DNA of 64,000 nucleotides from positions 62,001 through 126,000 of the forward strand of contig JAFECB010000023.1 in assembly GCA_018242365.1 (NCBI GenBank), read 5' to 3'. How positions within the stretch are numbered: the first letter of the stretch is position 1; the number at the start of each line of letters is the position of its first letter. This document shows, one piece after another, positions 30,276 to 38,919 of the stretch. The position numbers and the translations under genes were made by a program. Origin of the DNA: Pseudomonadota bacterium. GTDB taxonomy: Bacteria; Pseudomonadota; Gammaproteobacteria; Xanthomonadales; Xanthomonadaceae. The notes beneath the pieces are model-generated. The model searched no databases, had not been told where the DNA came from, and saw only the letters and a program-made list of their open reading frames with translations.

Positions 30276-31126
30276 GTCGACCCCGGGAACAGGTCCAGCT
30301 GCGGCGACGGCTGACCTGCTCGCGCCAACACCTCGCCCAAGCGGGCGCGCAAGGCATGCAGCGGATCGTCCATCAGGAAGCCGGCAATCCGCGCGTTCCA
30401 GTTCGGCCAGCGCGCGACCAGCGCGTCCATGTCGCCATCGCCCGGCATGCCCTCGTCCTCGCGCAGGACGAACGCCGTCGGGCACAGCACGTTGCGCCAG
30501 CCATGGCCGGAGAGCCTGAGCGACAAGTCGATCAGAGCGGCCGGCCACGAGCGGAAGCTGGCTGCATCCAACCCTCCTGCCATGACATACGCCGAGCCGC
30601 GGAGCAGTACCGCATGGCCGACAGCCGCAGGCAGCTCGGGCTGTTCGCCAGCCAGCCGGGCGCAGGCAGAGGCCAGCAACTCCGGCGCTGGCAACTCCAG
30701 TTCGATCTCGCCAATCCGCGGCCAGGCCGCGGTCTCGCCGGCATTGCACCACGGCGTTGCGGTGGCAATCGTCGCTTCCTGTCTGAAGCCTGCGGCCAAT
30801 CGATCCAGCCAGCCGGGCGTCACCCGCGTATCGTCAGCGAGCACTACGACATCGGTAGCACCGCAAGCCCGCAGCGCCTCGTCCACATGCGCGACTTCGG
30901 ACACCGGCGTGGTGCGGCGGGTATAGCCCGCCTGCAAGTGCGTGCGCGCCAGCCAGCCTTCGATCAGAGCGACACCGCGCGGACCGGCTTGCGCATTGTC
31001 GGCAAGCCAGACCCGCGTGCCGGCCGCGGTTCCGGCCTCCAATGCCGACAGGCAAGCATCCAGCGCGACCTCATCGCTGCCGACCGGCAGCAGGACGATG
31101 GGCGTGGGCGCGCCGGACGGGCTCAC
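30272..31126 (-). CDS. Family 2 glycosyltransferase (first of two)
   Basis: 284 residues. PIVLLPVGSDEVALDACL starts the nucleotide-sugar domain; VWLADNAQAG near 39 and VVLADDTRVTPGW (D98, D99) give the likely metal-binding pair. The second half has AVLLRGSAYVMAGGLDAASFRSWPAALIDLSLRLSGHGW, the usual acceptor-side region. No signal peptide. It overlaps gspD by four bases and is coupled to the next glycosyltransferase, so both are expected to be made with the secretion system. The acceptor is unknown. Confidence 0.8.
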   Translation of the reverse strand: MSPSGAPTPIVLLPVGSDEVALDACLSALEAGTAAGTRVWLADNAQAGPRGVALIEGWLARTHLQAGYTRRTTPVSEVAHVDEALRACGATDVVVLADDTRVTPGWLDRLAAGFRQEATIATATPWCNAGETAAWPRIGEIELELPAPELLASACARLAGEQPELPAAVGHAVLLRGSAYVMAGGLDAASFRSWPAALIDLSLRLSGHGWRNVLCPTAFVLREDEGMPGDGDMDALVARWPNWNARIAGFLMDDPLHALRARLGEVLARAGQPSPQLDLFPGST

Positions 31127-33345
31127 TGCTTGGGTTTGTAGATCGGCTCCAGGGCACGGAAGCGCTGGCCGTATTCGTCGGTCAACTCGCGCGCTTCTTC
31201 AGGATTGCGGACCACGGTCGGGGTGATCAGGATCACCAGCTCGTCGCGGCTCTTGCCGGAGGCCTGCTGGCCGAACAGGCCACCGATCACCGGGATCCGG
31301 CTCAGGCCGGGAATGCCGGACGAACCGCGATTGGTGCTGTCGCTGATCAGGCCCGCCAGCACCACGGTTTCACCGCTGGGCGCCACCGCGCTGGTACTGA
31401 CCCGGCTGGTGTCGATGCGCACATTGCCATTGTCATCCGGGAGCCCGGTCGGGCGACTGACTTCCTGCACGATGTCGAGGAAGACCAGGCCGTCGCGGGT
31501 GATGCGCGGGCGCACCTTGAGGATGATGCCGGTATCGAGGTATTGGACCTGGCTGTAGGTGCCGTTGGCCCCGCCGAGCGCCGGATTGAAGCTGACCGAA
31601 GCGATCGGAATCTTCTGGCCGACGTTGAGGGTGGCCTCGCGGTTGTTCTGGGTCATCACCGAGGGCGAGGACAGGGTGCGCACGTCGGTCACGCTATCCA
31701 GTGCCTGCACGATGGCCGCCGCGCTGTGGCCGAGGAAGGTCCAGCTGAGCATGCTGTCGCCGGTAGTCGGCTGCGGAATCAAGCTGCCGCCGTAGGAGCC
31801 GAAGCTGTTGCGGCCGGTCGGATACGGCAGGCCTGCGCTGGGTAGCGAATTGCGCAGGTACCAGTTGACGCCGTATTGCAACTGGCCCTTGAGGGCAACG
31901 CTGAGCACCTGGGCTTCGATATGCACCTGCATCGGCAGGACATCGAGGCGTTCGATCACTTGCCGGATCGAGCGCCACTGCGAGGCATTGGCGCGCACCA
32001 GCAGGGAGTTGGTGTCGTCCACCGCCGACACGCCGACGCTGCCACCATCCACCCGCAGGTTGACCCGGCCATTGCCGGAACGGGCCTGCGGCAGGCTGGC
32101 GCCCTGGCCGGTGCCGATATCGCTGCTGCCGCTGCTGCCGGTGCTGCCGTCGCTGCTCGGGGTGCCGCCGACATTGGCGGTGGAAACGCCGGAGCGGTCA
32201 TCGACACCGGAATCGCGGATCTCGGTCGAGTTCAGGCCGGGCATCAACGAGGGCGCACCATTGCCGCTGCTGGACTCGGTGCTGCCGCCAAACACTTCCG
32301 CCAGCCGGTCAGCGAGGTCGCGGGCACGGATGTACTTGAGTTCGTAAGAGAACAACCGGCCATCGCCGGTGCCGCCTTCGATGCGGTCGATCCACTGCTG
32401 GATCTGATCGAGATAGGCCGGCTGGCTGGTGATCACCATCACCGCGTTGGCGCTGTCCAGCGGCATGAAGCGGAACATGCCCGCCACCGGCGTGTGGCTC
32501 TGTTCGCCGAATACGCGCTCGAGGTCCTGCACCACGTCGGAGGCGCGGCCGGATTGCAGCGGATAGACGCCCACCGACATGCTCGACATCCAGTCGACAT
32601 CGAAGATCTTGACCGTGCGCTGGTAGTTCTCCAATTCGGCGCGGGTACCGGCAATCGTGATGACATTGCGACCGGAATCGACGCTGACGATCGAACCTTG
32701 TCGCGCATACGGCTTGAGGATCTTCTCCATCTCGGCGGCCGAGATGAAGCGCAGCGGGATCACCCGCGACTCGTAGCCACGCGCCAGCGCCGGCGAGCCG
32801 GTGCGCGGCACCACGCCATTCACCAGCGCTTCGGCAGCCGGCACGATGTTGTAGCGGCCATCGCTGTAGACCATGCGCGCGCCGTTCTGTGCCAGCACCT
32901 GGTCCAGCAGGCTGAGCGCACCGGCCGAACCCACCGGCCGCTGGGTGGCCACGGTTACCGTGCCCTGCACGCCCGGTGCGATGCTGTAGCTCTGGCCCAG
33001 CATGTCGCCGAGGATCGCCTTGACCACGGCCTGGATCGACTCACCTTCGAAGTTGAAGGTGGCCTGGCCACTGCTTGCCAGCGACGGCGGCGGCACCGCG
33101 GCCACCGCCTCGTTGATGCGCGGCGTGGTGCCGCGACGGATCACCGGCTGCGGGGTCTCGTTGCCCAGCTCTTCCAGCACGTCGTGGCGGATCGCATCGG
33201 CGTCCGCCGGCTGGTTGCCGTGGTTGGTCACCGTCTCGCTGCGGTGCATCTGCGGCATCGGCGCACTGGCGCAGGCCGCGAGCAGGCCGGCCAGCAAGGC
33301 GGCCAGCAGGGGACGGAAGGTGCGGAACGTGCGCTTGGAGTTCAT
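31123..33345 (-). CDS. gspD: Type II secretion system secretin GspD/XpsD
   Basis: Outer-membrane channel of the secretion system. 740 residues: signal peptide with lipobox LLAAC (lipidated Cys25), the N0-N1-N2-N3 periplasmic domains (from FNFEGESIQAVVKAILGDML near 92), a Ser/Gly-rich insert inside N3 (about 355-420), and the secretin core with SSPSVMTQNNREATLNVGQKIP and ARPRITRDG-like strands (KVRPRITRDGLVFLDIVQEV) near 600. Being itself a lipoprotein, it may not need a separate pilotin (inference). Last core gene of the xps operon. Confidence 0.97.
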   Translation of the reverse strand: MNSKRTFRTFRPLLAALLAGLLAACASAPMPQMHRSETVTNHGNQPADADAIRHDVLEELGNETPQPVIRRGTTPRINEAVAAVPPPSLASSGQATFNFEGESIQAVVKAILGDMLGQSYSIAPGVQGTVTVATQRPVGSAGALSLLDQVLAQNGARMVYSDGRYNIVPAAEALVNGVVPRTGSPALARGYESRVIPLRFISAAEMEKILKPYARQGSIVSVDSGRNVITIAGTRAELENYQRTVKIFDVDWMSSMSVGVYPLQSGRASDVVQDLERVFGEQSHTPVAGMFRFMPLDSANAVMVITSQPAYLDQIQQWIDRIEGGTGDGRLFSYELKYIRARDLADRLAEVFGGSTESSSGNGAPSLMPGLNSTEIRDSGVDDRSGVSTANVGGTPSSDGSTGSSGSSDIGTGQGASLPQARSGNGRVNLRVDGGSVGVSAVDDTNSLLVRANASQWRSIRQVIERLDVLPMQVHIEAQVLSVALKGQLQYGVNWYLRNSLPSAGLPYPTGRNSFGSYGGSLIPQPTTGDSMLSWTFLGHSAAAIVQALDSVTDVRTLSSPSVMTQNNREATLNVGQKIPIASVSFNPALGGANGTYSQVQYLDTGIILKVRPRITRDGLVFLDIVQEVSRPTGLPDDNGNVRIDTSRVSTSAVAPSGETVVLAGLISDSTNRGSSGIPGLSRIPVIGGLFGQQASGKSRDELVILITPTVVRNPEEARELTDEYGQRFRALEPIYKPKQ

Positions 33346-33360
33346 TGGCGTGGCTTCAAT

Positions 33361-34128
33361 CTATCGTCTGGCTGGCCCGGACATCGGCCGTGAAGGTTGA
33401 CTCGAATCGTCCGTTCCGCCGCTCTGGCGCAACTGGGCGCGGCGCGCTTCGATGCGACGGCGGATGTCGTCGGCTTGTTGCTGGCTGGCGGCATCGTTGC
33501 CGGCGTTCTCTGCAGTATCGGCCGCGGCGGCGGCAGCGTTCTGCGCTGCTGCGGCGGCCGTGGCGTTGGCATCCGCGGGCACCGCCGAAGGCGGCGCGCC
33601 GGCGGTGCCGAAGGTGCGCAGGTCCAGGGTCATCTGCCCGCCACTGCCTTCGAACACGGCACGGCGCGGCTGCACTTCGATCAAGCGCCAACCTGCAGCA
33701 CCTTCCGGCGCACTGCCTTCGCGCACGCGCTGGGCTTCACCACCGGCACTGGGCTGGAGCACCGCGAGGCGCACCGTCGGCGTGATCAGGGTGCCGGTCA
33801 GGATGAAATCAAGCTCGCCGCCACCGGCACCTGCCACTGCGGCATCAGCACCGGCGGCAAGGAAGGTCCGCGGACGACGATCCTGAGTGAACAGCGGGCG
33901 CTGGCTGGCATCCGGGTAATCCGACAGCGGCCCGACCCGATCCGCCTGTGCAGGCAGCGCGGCCGGCAAGGCCAGCGAGGTGGGTGCCCGGACCAGACCG
34001 ATCCGTCCACCCAGGCCGAACAAGGCCAGCAGCCACAGCAACAAGGCCCAGCCGCAGGCCGCTGCCAGCAGCCAGGTCAGTGGCCCGGCTTGCAGGACTC
34101 GACTGGCGGCGCTGCGCTCAACGGCCAC
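33361..34128 (-). CDS. gspN: Type II secretion system protein GspN/XpsN (GspC-like role)
   Basis: 255 residues from the GTG at 34128 (VAVERSAASR); an ATG at 34155 is also possible but overlaps gspM more deeply. One membrane segment (LTWLLAAACGWALLLWLLALFGLGG), a periplasmic HR-like domain (ELDFILTGTLITPTVRLAVL), and an Ala/Gln-rich low-complexity tail ending in many Arg. In Xanthomonas xpsN precedes xpsD and forms a complex with XpsL, XpsM and XpsD; gspC is absent in that cluster and also here. Confidence 0.8.
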   Translation of the reverse strand: MAVERSAASRVLQAGPLTWLLAAACGWALLLWLLALFGLGGRIGLVRAPTSLALPAALPAQADRVGPLSDYPDASQRPLFTQDRRPRTFLAAGADAAVAGAGGGELDFILTGTLITPTVRLAVLQPSAGGEAQRVREGSAPEGAAGWRLIEVQPRRAVFEGSGGQMTLDLRTFGTAGAPPSAVPADANATAAAAAQNAAAAAADTAENAGNDAASQQQADDIRRRIEARRAQLRQSGGTDDSSQPSRPMSGPARR

Positions 34129-34732
34129 GGGCAGCCTCCCGAGTCGGCAGCACATAGCCGTACAGATTGAAACTCACATCCAACCCGCCTTCCTGCGGCG
34201 TCTCGTTGCCGGGCACCGCGAAATAGCGCTGGGCGGTGATCTGCAATTCATCCACGAACACATACGGTCGCGCCGATTCCAGCGCATGCAGCACCTTCAC
34301 CGTTTCCGCATTGCCGCAGCGCAGCCGCACCTGCACCGTCACCCGCTTGTAGCGTTCCTGCACCGCAGGCTCATCGGCCAACGGCTCGCGATTGACGATG
34401 GCGCAGCCGCGACCGCCCGGGCTGCTCTCGCTGACGACCTGCTCAAGCTGCTGCACCAGGGCCGCGGTCGCCAATTCGGCGCTGGGCTGGGCGAGGAAAC
34501 CGCCGCCACCCTGTGCGTCCAGCTCGGTCAGTCGATGTTCGATCTGCGGGCGCATCAGCAGCAGGCTGCGCAGACGCGCGTTGCGGGCTTGCAGATCGCC
34601 AACCTTGGCCTCGATTTCGGCCAGCGGTGAGGCGAACAAGGGCTGCACGACCAGCAGGTACACCATCCCGAGTAGGCCGAGCAGCAACAGCAACGCGTAC
34701 CAGCGATTCGGCTCAACGCGCTTCACGGGCAC
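34118..34732 (-). CDS. gspM: Type II secretion system protein GspM/XpsM
   Basis: 204 residues: short cytoplasmic tail, one membrane segment (WYALLLLLGLLGMVYLLVV), a coiled-coil stretch (EIEAKVGDLQARNARLRSLL) and a ferredoxin-like periplasmic domain. Inner-membrane platform protein that pairs with GspL. Weakly conserved, so the call relies on topology and position between gspL and gspN. Overlaps both neighbours. Confidence 0.85.
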   Translation of the reverse strand: MPVKRVEPNRWYALLLLLGLLGMVYLLVVQPLFASPLAEIEAKVGDLQARNARLRSLLLMRPQIEHRLTELDAQGGGGFLAQPSAELATAALVQQLEQVVSESSPGGRGCAIVNREPLADEPAVQERYKRVTVQVRLRCGNAETVKVLHALESARPYVFVDELQITAQRYFAVPGNETPQEGGLDVSFNLYGYVLPTREAARGR

Positions 34733-35882
34733 CTCCCGGCTGCGTCGTCGGCGCGGTCGCAGGTGCCGCGCCCTGGCTCAGTTGCGCGACCACGGTGAAG
34801 CGATCCATGCGCATCCGCGGATCGGTCTGCAGCGCGCCGCTGAGGGCGGCCGACGACCATTGTGGCGCATCGCCAAGTTCGGACACCAGCGCCGCCGCCT
34901 GGGTTGACAGACCGACCAAGGTCAGCTGGCGACCTTCGATCGACAGTTTTTCCAGATAGGTGCCATCCGGGATGCGCTGGGCCAGCGATTCCATCACCTC
35001 GACCGAGGACGGCCGCTGGTTGCGCAGACCGCGCAGGAACTGCTCGCCTTCCACTGAATCCACCACCCGCTGGCGGGCGGCGCTGATGCCCTGCGCCTGC
35101 GCCTGCCGGTGGCGGATGGTCGCCTGCAATTCGGTGGCAGCATCACGCCGGTTGGCGAGGATCTGGTGCAGGCCAAGCGTCAGCGCCAACAACGCCACCA
35201 CCGCGAGGATCAGGTTCAACACCAGCCACGGGTTGCGCCTGCGGAAACGCTGCGCAGGCGGCAACAGGTTGACGCCCAGCGCCTGCCCATCGGCATCCGC
35301 CAGATCAATGCCCGCCAGCCGCTTGCCCGCGCCGCCCAAGCGTGCCGCCACCGCATCGAAGCGCTGCCGCGGCACCACCACCAATTCGGCCTGCAGCGAG
35401 CCATCGCTGCGTTCCCCGAGCAGGCGACCGTCGTGGAGCACGGCATCGGCCGTGAACGGCGTTTGCCGTTCGATCTCGAAACCGAGCACCGCACGCAGCC
35501 GATCCTGTGCCGCCGCCGGCAGGGTCAGCCCGCGACGCAGGCCCTGCGCGGCCGGCAGCACCAGCCAGCGCGGCAATTCGGCCAGAGGTTCGCGCAGCGC
35601 CGTGTCGAGTGCATCGCGATCAGCCGGCAGCGGCAATGGCAGCGCGGTCAGATCCTTGACCTGGCCTTCGTGCCAGCGCCGCAACAGCAATTCATCCCCC
35701 TGCGGCACCAGCAGCAGGCGATCCCCGCGCGCAGCCAGGGCCGCGCGGGTACGCGCCGGCAACCATTGCGCCAGACCGGCACCCCACCAATTGAGGAAGC
35801 CACGCAGTCCGTGGCCGAGCTGTGCGCCGCGCACAGCAAAGGGGGCCGCAGCCGTCACTGCCACCCCCCGTCCACTTGCCAA
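34713..35882 (-). CDS. gspL: Type II secretion system protein GspL/XpsL
   Basis: 389 residues. The N-terminal cytoplasmic part, actin-like and expected to bind GspE, runs to about 225; one membrane segment follows (PWLVLNLILAVVALLALTLGL), then a periplasmic PilN-like domain. The motif GFEIERQTPFTADAVLHDG near 140 is typical of the PilM/GspL interface region. Overlaps gspK by 28 bp and gspM by 20 bp. Confidence 0.88.
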   Translation of the reverse strand: MASGRGVAVTAAAPFAVRGAQLGHGLRGFLNWWGAGLAQWLPARTRAALAARGDRLLLVPQGDELLLRRWHEGQVKDLTALPLPLPADRDALDTALREPLAELPRWLVLPAAQGLRRGLTLPAAAQDRLRAVLGFEIERQTPFTADAVLHDGRLLGERSDGSLQAELVVVPRQRFDAVAARLGGAGKRLAGIDLADADGQALGVNLLPPAQRFRRRNPWLVLNLILAVVALLALTLGLHQILANRRDAATELQATIRHRQAQAQGISAARQRVVDSVEGEQFLRGLRNQRPSSVEVMESLAQRIPDGTYLEKLSIEGRQLTLVGLSTQAAALVSELGDAPQWSSAALSGALQTDPRMRMDRFTVVAQLSQGAAPATAPTTQPGGAREAR

Positions 35883-36682
35883 CGCAAGGGCGTGTATGTC
35901 GATCCGGGCAAACCGTTGCCTCCCATCCGCACGACCACCGAAATCCGGGCGCTGCGCCCATCGGTGCGGCGTGCACGGCTGTCGATACTATACGTTCCGC
36001 TGCCCGCACGGGGAGGGGCATTTGGATCGACCGGCGGGATTTTTCCGTTCATGCCCATCGCCTGCAGCACCAGACCGTCGGCGAATTGGGTATCGGGCAT
36101 CGGGCTGCCGGTGTAGACGGTCAGGTGCGGGGCCGCCGCCGCGTACAGTGCCGGACGCATGCCCAACACTTGTTCGAGTTCGGCCACGCTGGCAAAGGGC
36201 GCATCCTTCGCGCCCCAGGCCAAGCCCGCCGTTGCGTAGTCACCATCCTCGGCACCACCGCCAGGCTGGGTCAGGCTGTCGGCATCGCGCCAGTCCACAA
36301 TCGCGGCGGCCAACTTCGCCGCACGATCACGCGGCTCACCGAGAGCGACGAAGAAGGCCTGCAGCAATTCCGGCTGCGCGCCATTGAGATCGATCTTGGC
36401 GGTTTCATCACGCACCTCGACCTCCACCGGCGTGCCTTCGAACACGAAGCGGTTGGCTCGGCCATCGGCAGCCCAACGCAGCCGTGGATTCGGATCCAGC
36501 ATGCGCTGTATCGCGTATTCCATCCCCGCCCGCGCCGCTTCGCGCGCCGCCAGATCGCGCGCCAATCCGTTGCCTTGCTGCGATTCGACCCGTGCGCTCA
36601 AGGCATAGCCGGCCACCAGCCCGCCCAGCAGCAGGATCAGCCACAGCACCATCAACAAGGCTGCCCCGCGCATCCGCGTCAC
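35855..36682 (-). CDS. gspK: Minor pseudopilin GspK/XpsK
   Basis: 275 residues from a GTG at 36682, which forms a GTGA overlap with gspJ; an ATG nine bases later is an alternative. Short leader MRGAALLMVLWLILLLGGLVAGYAL with G/A at the prepilin-peptidase site, the same G-A variation seen in other GspK. It lacks the Glu5 that other pseudopilins have. A large helical domain with DLNGAQPELLQAFFVAL and DWRDADS follows. It caps the pseudopilus tip. Confidence 0.88.
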   Translation of the reverse strand: MTRMRGAALLMVLWLILLLGGLVAGYALSARVESQQGNGLARDLAAREAARAGMEYAIQRMLDPNPRLRWAADGRANRFVFEGTPVEVEVRDETAKIDLNGAQPELLQAFFVALGEPRDRAAKLAAAIVDWRDADSLTQPGGGAEDGDYATAGLAWGAKDAPFASVAELEQVLGMRPALYAAAAPHLTVYTGSPMPDTQFADGLVLQAMGMNGKIPPVDPNAPPRAGSGTYSIDSRARRTDGRSARISVVVRMGGNGLPGSTYTPLRWQVDGGWQ

Positions 36683-37353
36683 GCACCGTCCTCCTGTCCC
36701 GCCTTGGGCACCGGTGGTGCCATCTTCAGCGTCACCACCATGTCCGGCCAAGCACCCTTGCCATCGCGAATGCGCACGCGCACCTGCTGTGGCAGGGCAT
36801 CGACCACGGTCCAGTGCGACAGCCACGGCCCGGTTTCGCCGGTGACATCGATCGCCCGATAGGCGAATTCGACATCTGCCAGATCCTGCGTCAGCGGTTC
36901 CGGTGGTCGTGTTGCCTCCAGCAATTCATCGCCCTGGATCATGCGGAAATCGACCAGCAGCGCTTCCTTGCCATCGGCGTGCCGGGTGGTGAATTCGTGC
37001 AGATACGGGCCGCCACGGCCGAGGTAGTCCGGCAGGTCGGCGACGAAGCGCATCGAGCCGGCATCGCCTTCGAACCGGAGCGAGCGCCCGCTATCCGAAT
37101 CCAACCCGTACACCGCCCCCTGCGCGCCGGCGATGCGCTGGCGCAGGAAGCCCGACACCGCACGGATGCGCTCGTTGCGCGCCGCAATCAGTTCGCCGCG
37201 CTCCACCGTTGCCCCGGCCGCGCGCAGGATGCCGAAGGCCAAGGCCAGTGCCGCCGCAAGCAGCGAAACCGCCAGCAGGACTTCGAGCAGGGTGAAGCCT
37301 TCCACACGACGCTGCGGCACGGGTCGCAGGGATGGCTGACGCGACACGATCAC
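36679..37353 (-). CDS. gspJ: Minor pseudopilin GspJ/XpsJ
   Basis: 224 residues. The leader ends at RRVEG with cleavage before FTLLEVLLAVSLLAAALALAF, including the conserved Glu5. A globular C-terminal region with DVEFAYRAIDVTGETGPWLSHW follows. Tip component with GspI, GspK and GspH. Start overlaps the gspI stop (ATGA) and end overlaps the gspK start (GTGA). Confidence 0.92.
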   Translation of the reverse strand: MIVSRQPSLRPVPQRRVEGFTLLEVLLAVSLLAAALALAFGILRAAGATVERGELIAARNERIRAVSGFLRQRIAGAQGAVYGLDSDSGRSLRFEGDAGSMRFVADLPDYLGRGGPYLHEFTTRHADGKEALLVDFRMIQGDELLEATRPPEPLTQDLADVEFAYRAIDVTGETGPWLSHWTVVDALPQQVRVRIRDGKGAWPDMVVTLKMAPPVPKAGQEDGA

Positions 37354-37796
37354 GGCGCATCTCCCGCCGGCGGCCGCGCGGCCAGCCGCAATGACGAGAC
37401 ATGCAACTGCTGACGCGGCCCGCCCTCACCCCATTGCAGATCGAGCCGGATATGCAGCAAGCGCGCAGCACTGGCATCGACCGGCTGCTTGCGCCCCTGC
37501 AGGCGCGGGTCTTGCCAGGGCGTGACTGCAAGCTGCCAGTGATAGCGCCCATCCTCGGTATCGCCATCCAGCTGCGTCGGCTGATTCAAGGTTTCGGCGT
37601 TGGCGGCCAACACCGACTGCGCGATCAATGCGGCCTTGCCGGCATCACCGGCGTCGCGCAATTGCCTGCTGGCACCCGAGAGCGTGCCCAGCAGCAAGGT
37701 CAGGCCCAAGGCGAGCACGGCGAACGCGACGATGATTTCGATCAGGGTGAAGCCGGCTTGCCTGCGCGGGCCCACCGCGACGCGCGCCCTGCTCAT
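37350..37796 (-). CDS. gspI: Minor pseudopilin GspI/XpsI
   Basis: 148 residues; prepilin site QAG/FTLIEIIVAFAVLALGLTLLLG with Glu5. Short C-terminal domain (YHWQLAVTPWQDPRLQG). Nucleates the pseudopilus tip with GspJ and GspK in the known assembly model. Four-base overlaps with gspH and gspJ. Confidence 0.93.
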   Translation of the reverse strand: MSRARVAVGPRRQAGFTLIEIIVAFAVLALGLTLLLGTLSGASRQLRDAGDAGKAALIAQSVLAANAETLNQPTQLDGDTEDGRYHWQLAVTPWQDPRLQGRKQPVDASAARLLHIRLDLQWGEGGPRQQLHVSSLRLAARPPAGDAP

Positions 37797-38356
37797 CGCC
37801 GGCCCTGTGCGCGCTGCACGCGCACCTCGCCGGTCAGCCAGGCGACATCCACATCCCAGCCCGCGCCGTTGGCCAGCAGGCGCACCCGCCCGCCGGTGGC
37901 AGCACCGTCGGGAAAGAAACGCACCACACCTTGACCGGGCTTGGGCTGGAGCTCACGCGCACCGATGAACACCACCTCGCCGGAGGACGGCAGGCTGCCG
38001 CGACGACCCTTGGCCGCACTCCACTCGCGCGCCGACGGATCGATGGTGAATTCCTGCACCTGCCCGCTGCTGATCGCGACCGCGCGGGTGTAGCGCAATT
38101 GCGCCGCCACCTCGCGTGCCGCTGCGTGCAGCTTGGCGCCGCGCATGCCACCGCCACTGAACGCCCCCATCGCCATCATGCTGGCGGCGGCGATCAAGAC
38201 CATCACCACCATGATTTCGATCAGGGTGAAGCCGGATGCGGATTTCGCGCCCCCGCGGTGCGCTCCTGCATGAGGCGACACGCCCCTGCGGTGTGCTCCT
38301 GCATGAGGCGACACGCTCCTGTGGTGCGCTCCTGCAGGCTGGCCGAATGCGTGCAT
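37793..38356 (-). CDS. gspH: Minor pseudopilin GspH/XpsH with repeat-bearing leader
   Basis: 187 residues. Prepilin site SASG/FTLIEIMVVMVLIAAASMMAMG. The leader before it is 42 residues when started at the only Met (38356), far longer than usual. It holds an 11-residue repeat (SPHAGAHRRGV, SPHAGAHRGGA) made by a 33-bp DNA repeat. GTG codons inside the repeat give possible shorter starts with a leader of about 17 residues. The rest is ordinary, with GRRGSLPSSGEVVFIGAREL in the globular domain. Overlaps gspI by four bases. Confidence 0.88.
   Translation of the reverse strand: MHAFGQPAGAHHRSVSPHAGAHRRGVSPHAGAHRGGAKSASGFTLIEIMVVMVLIAAASMMAMGAFSGGGMRGAKLHAAAREVAAQLRYTRAVAISSGQVQEFTIDPSAREWSAAKGRRGSLPSSGEVVFIGARELQPKPGQGVVRFFPDGAATGGRVRLLANGAGWDVDVAWLTGEVRVQRAQGRR
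38255..38340. repeat. 33-bp tandem repeat in the gspH leader
   Basis: Two full units (38255-38287, 38288-38320) and 20 bp of a third. The units differ at two positions. On the coding strand they contain GCAGGAGCGCACC, wording also found in dispersed GTAGGAGCG-type repeats of this order. The unit is a multiple of three, so the frame is kept. Confidence 0.85.
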
Positions 38357-38372
38357 GGCGACGTCGGCAGGT

Positions 38373-38804
38373 TTATTCGAACTTGATGTCGGCGTTCACG
38401 CTGTCGCCGCCGGGCTTGCCATCGGCACCGAGGCTGACCAGATCAAAGGGCTTGCCGTCGCCGGGCACCTTGTATTCCAGCGGATGCTGCCACGGATCCT
38501 TCATGTCGCTTTGCTTGGCATACGGCCCCAGCCATCCTTGCGCATCACCGGGCTGGGTGACCAGCGCATCCAGCGTGGCCGGCAGACTGCCGGTATCCGA
38601 TTGGTACTCGTTGATCTTGTCGGCGAGGGTCTGGATCTGCGCCTGCGCCAGCTTGACCTTGGCGCGGTCACCGCCGCCGAGGATGCGCGAGGCGGCAAAG
38701 GCGACGATGCCGCCGATCAGCACCACCACCACGATGATCTCGATCAGGGTGAAGCCGCCCTGCGCGGCCTTGGGGACGGGACGGAGCCGTGAAAGATTGC
38801 GCAT
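38373..38804 (-). CDS. gspG: Major pseudopilin GspG/XpsG
   Basis: 143 residues from the ATG at 38804; upstream open frame is not conserved. Prepilin site AAQGG/FTLIEIIVVVVLIGGIVAFAA with Glu5. The C-terminal domain has the family's DPWQHPLEYKVPG and calcium-loop-like DLVSLGADGKPGGDSVNADI. It is the main subunit of the pseudopilus piston. The 115-bp gap upstream towards gspF holds no gene. A gspO-type prepilin peptidase is not in this window. Confidence 0.96.
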   Translation of the reverse strand: MRNLSRLRPVPKAAQGGFTLIEIIVVVVLIGGIVAFAASRILGGGDRAKVKLAQAQIQTLADKINEYQSDTGSLPATLDALVTQPGDAQGWLGPYAKQSDMKDPWQHPLEYKVPGDGKPFDLVSLGADGKPGGDSVNADIKFE

Positions 38805-38919
38805 CGATGCCTCGGTTGTTCGTGATGATGGGAAGCCTGCCACGACCGCGCCTGCGGCATGGCCCTCGTGATCGTCCTGATCGGAAATGAAGCAATCGCC
38901 GCCCCGCTCCGGGCACGGA

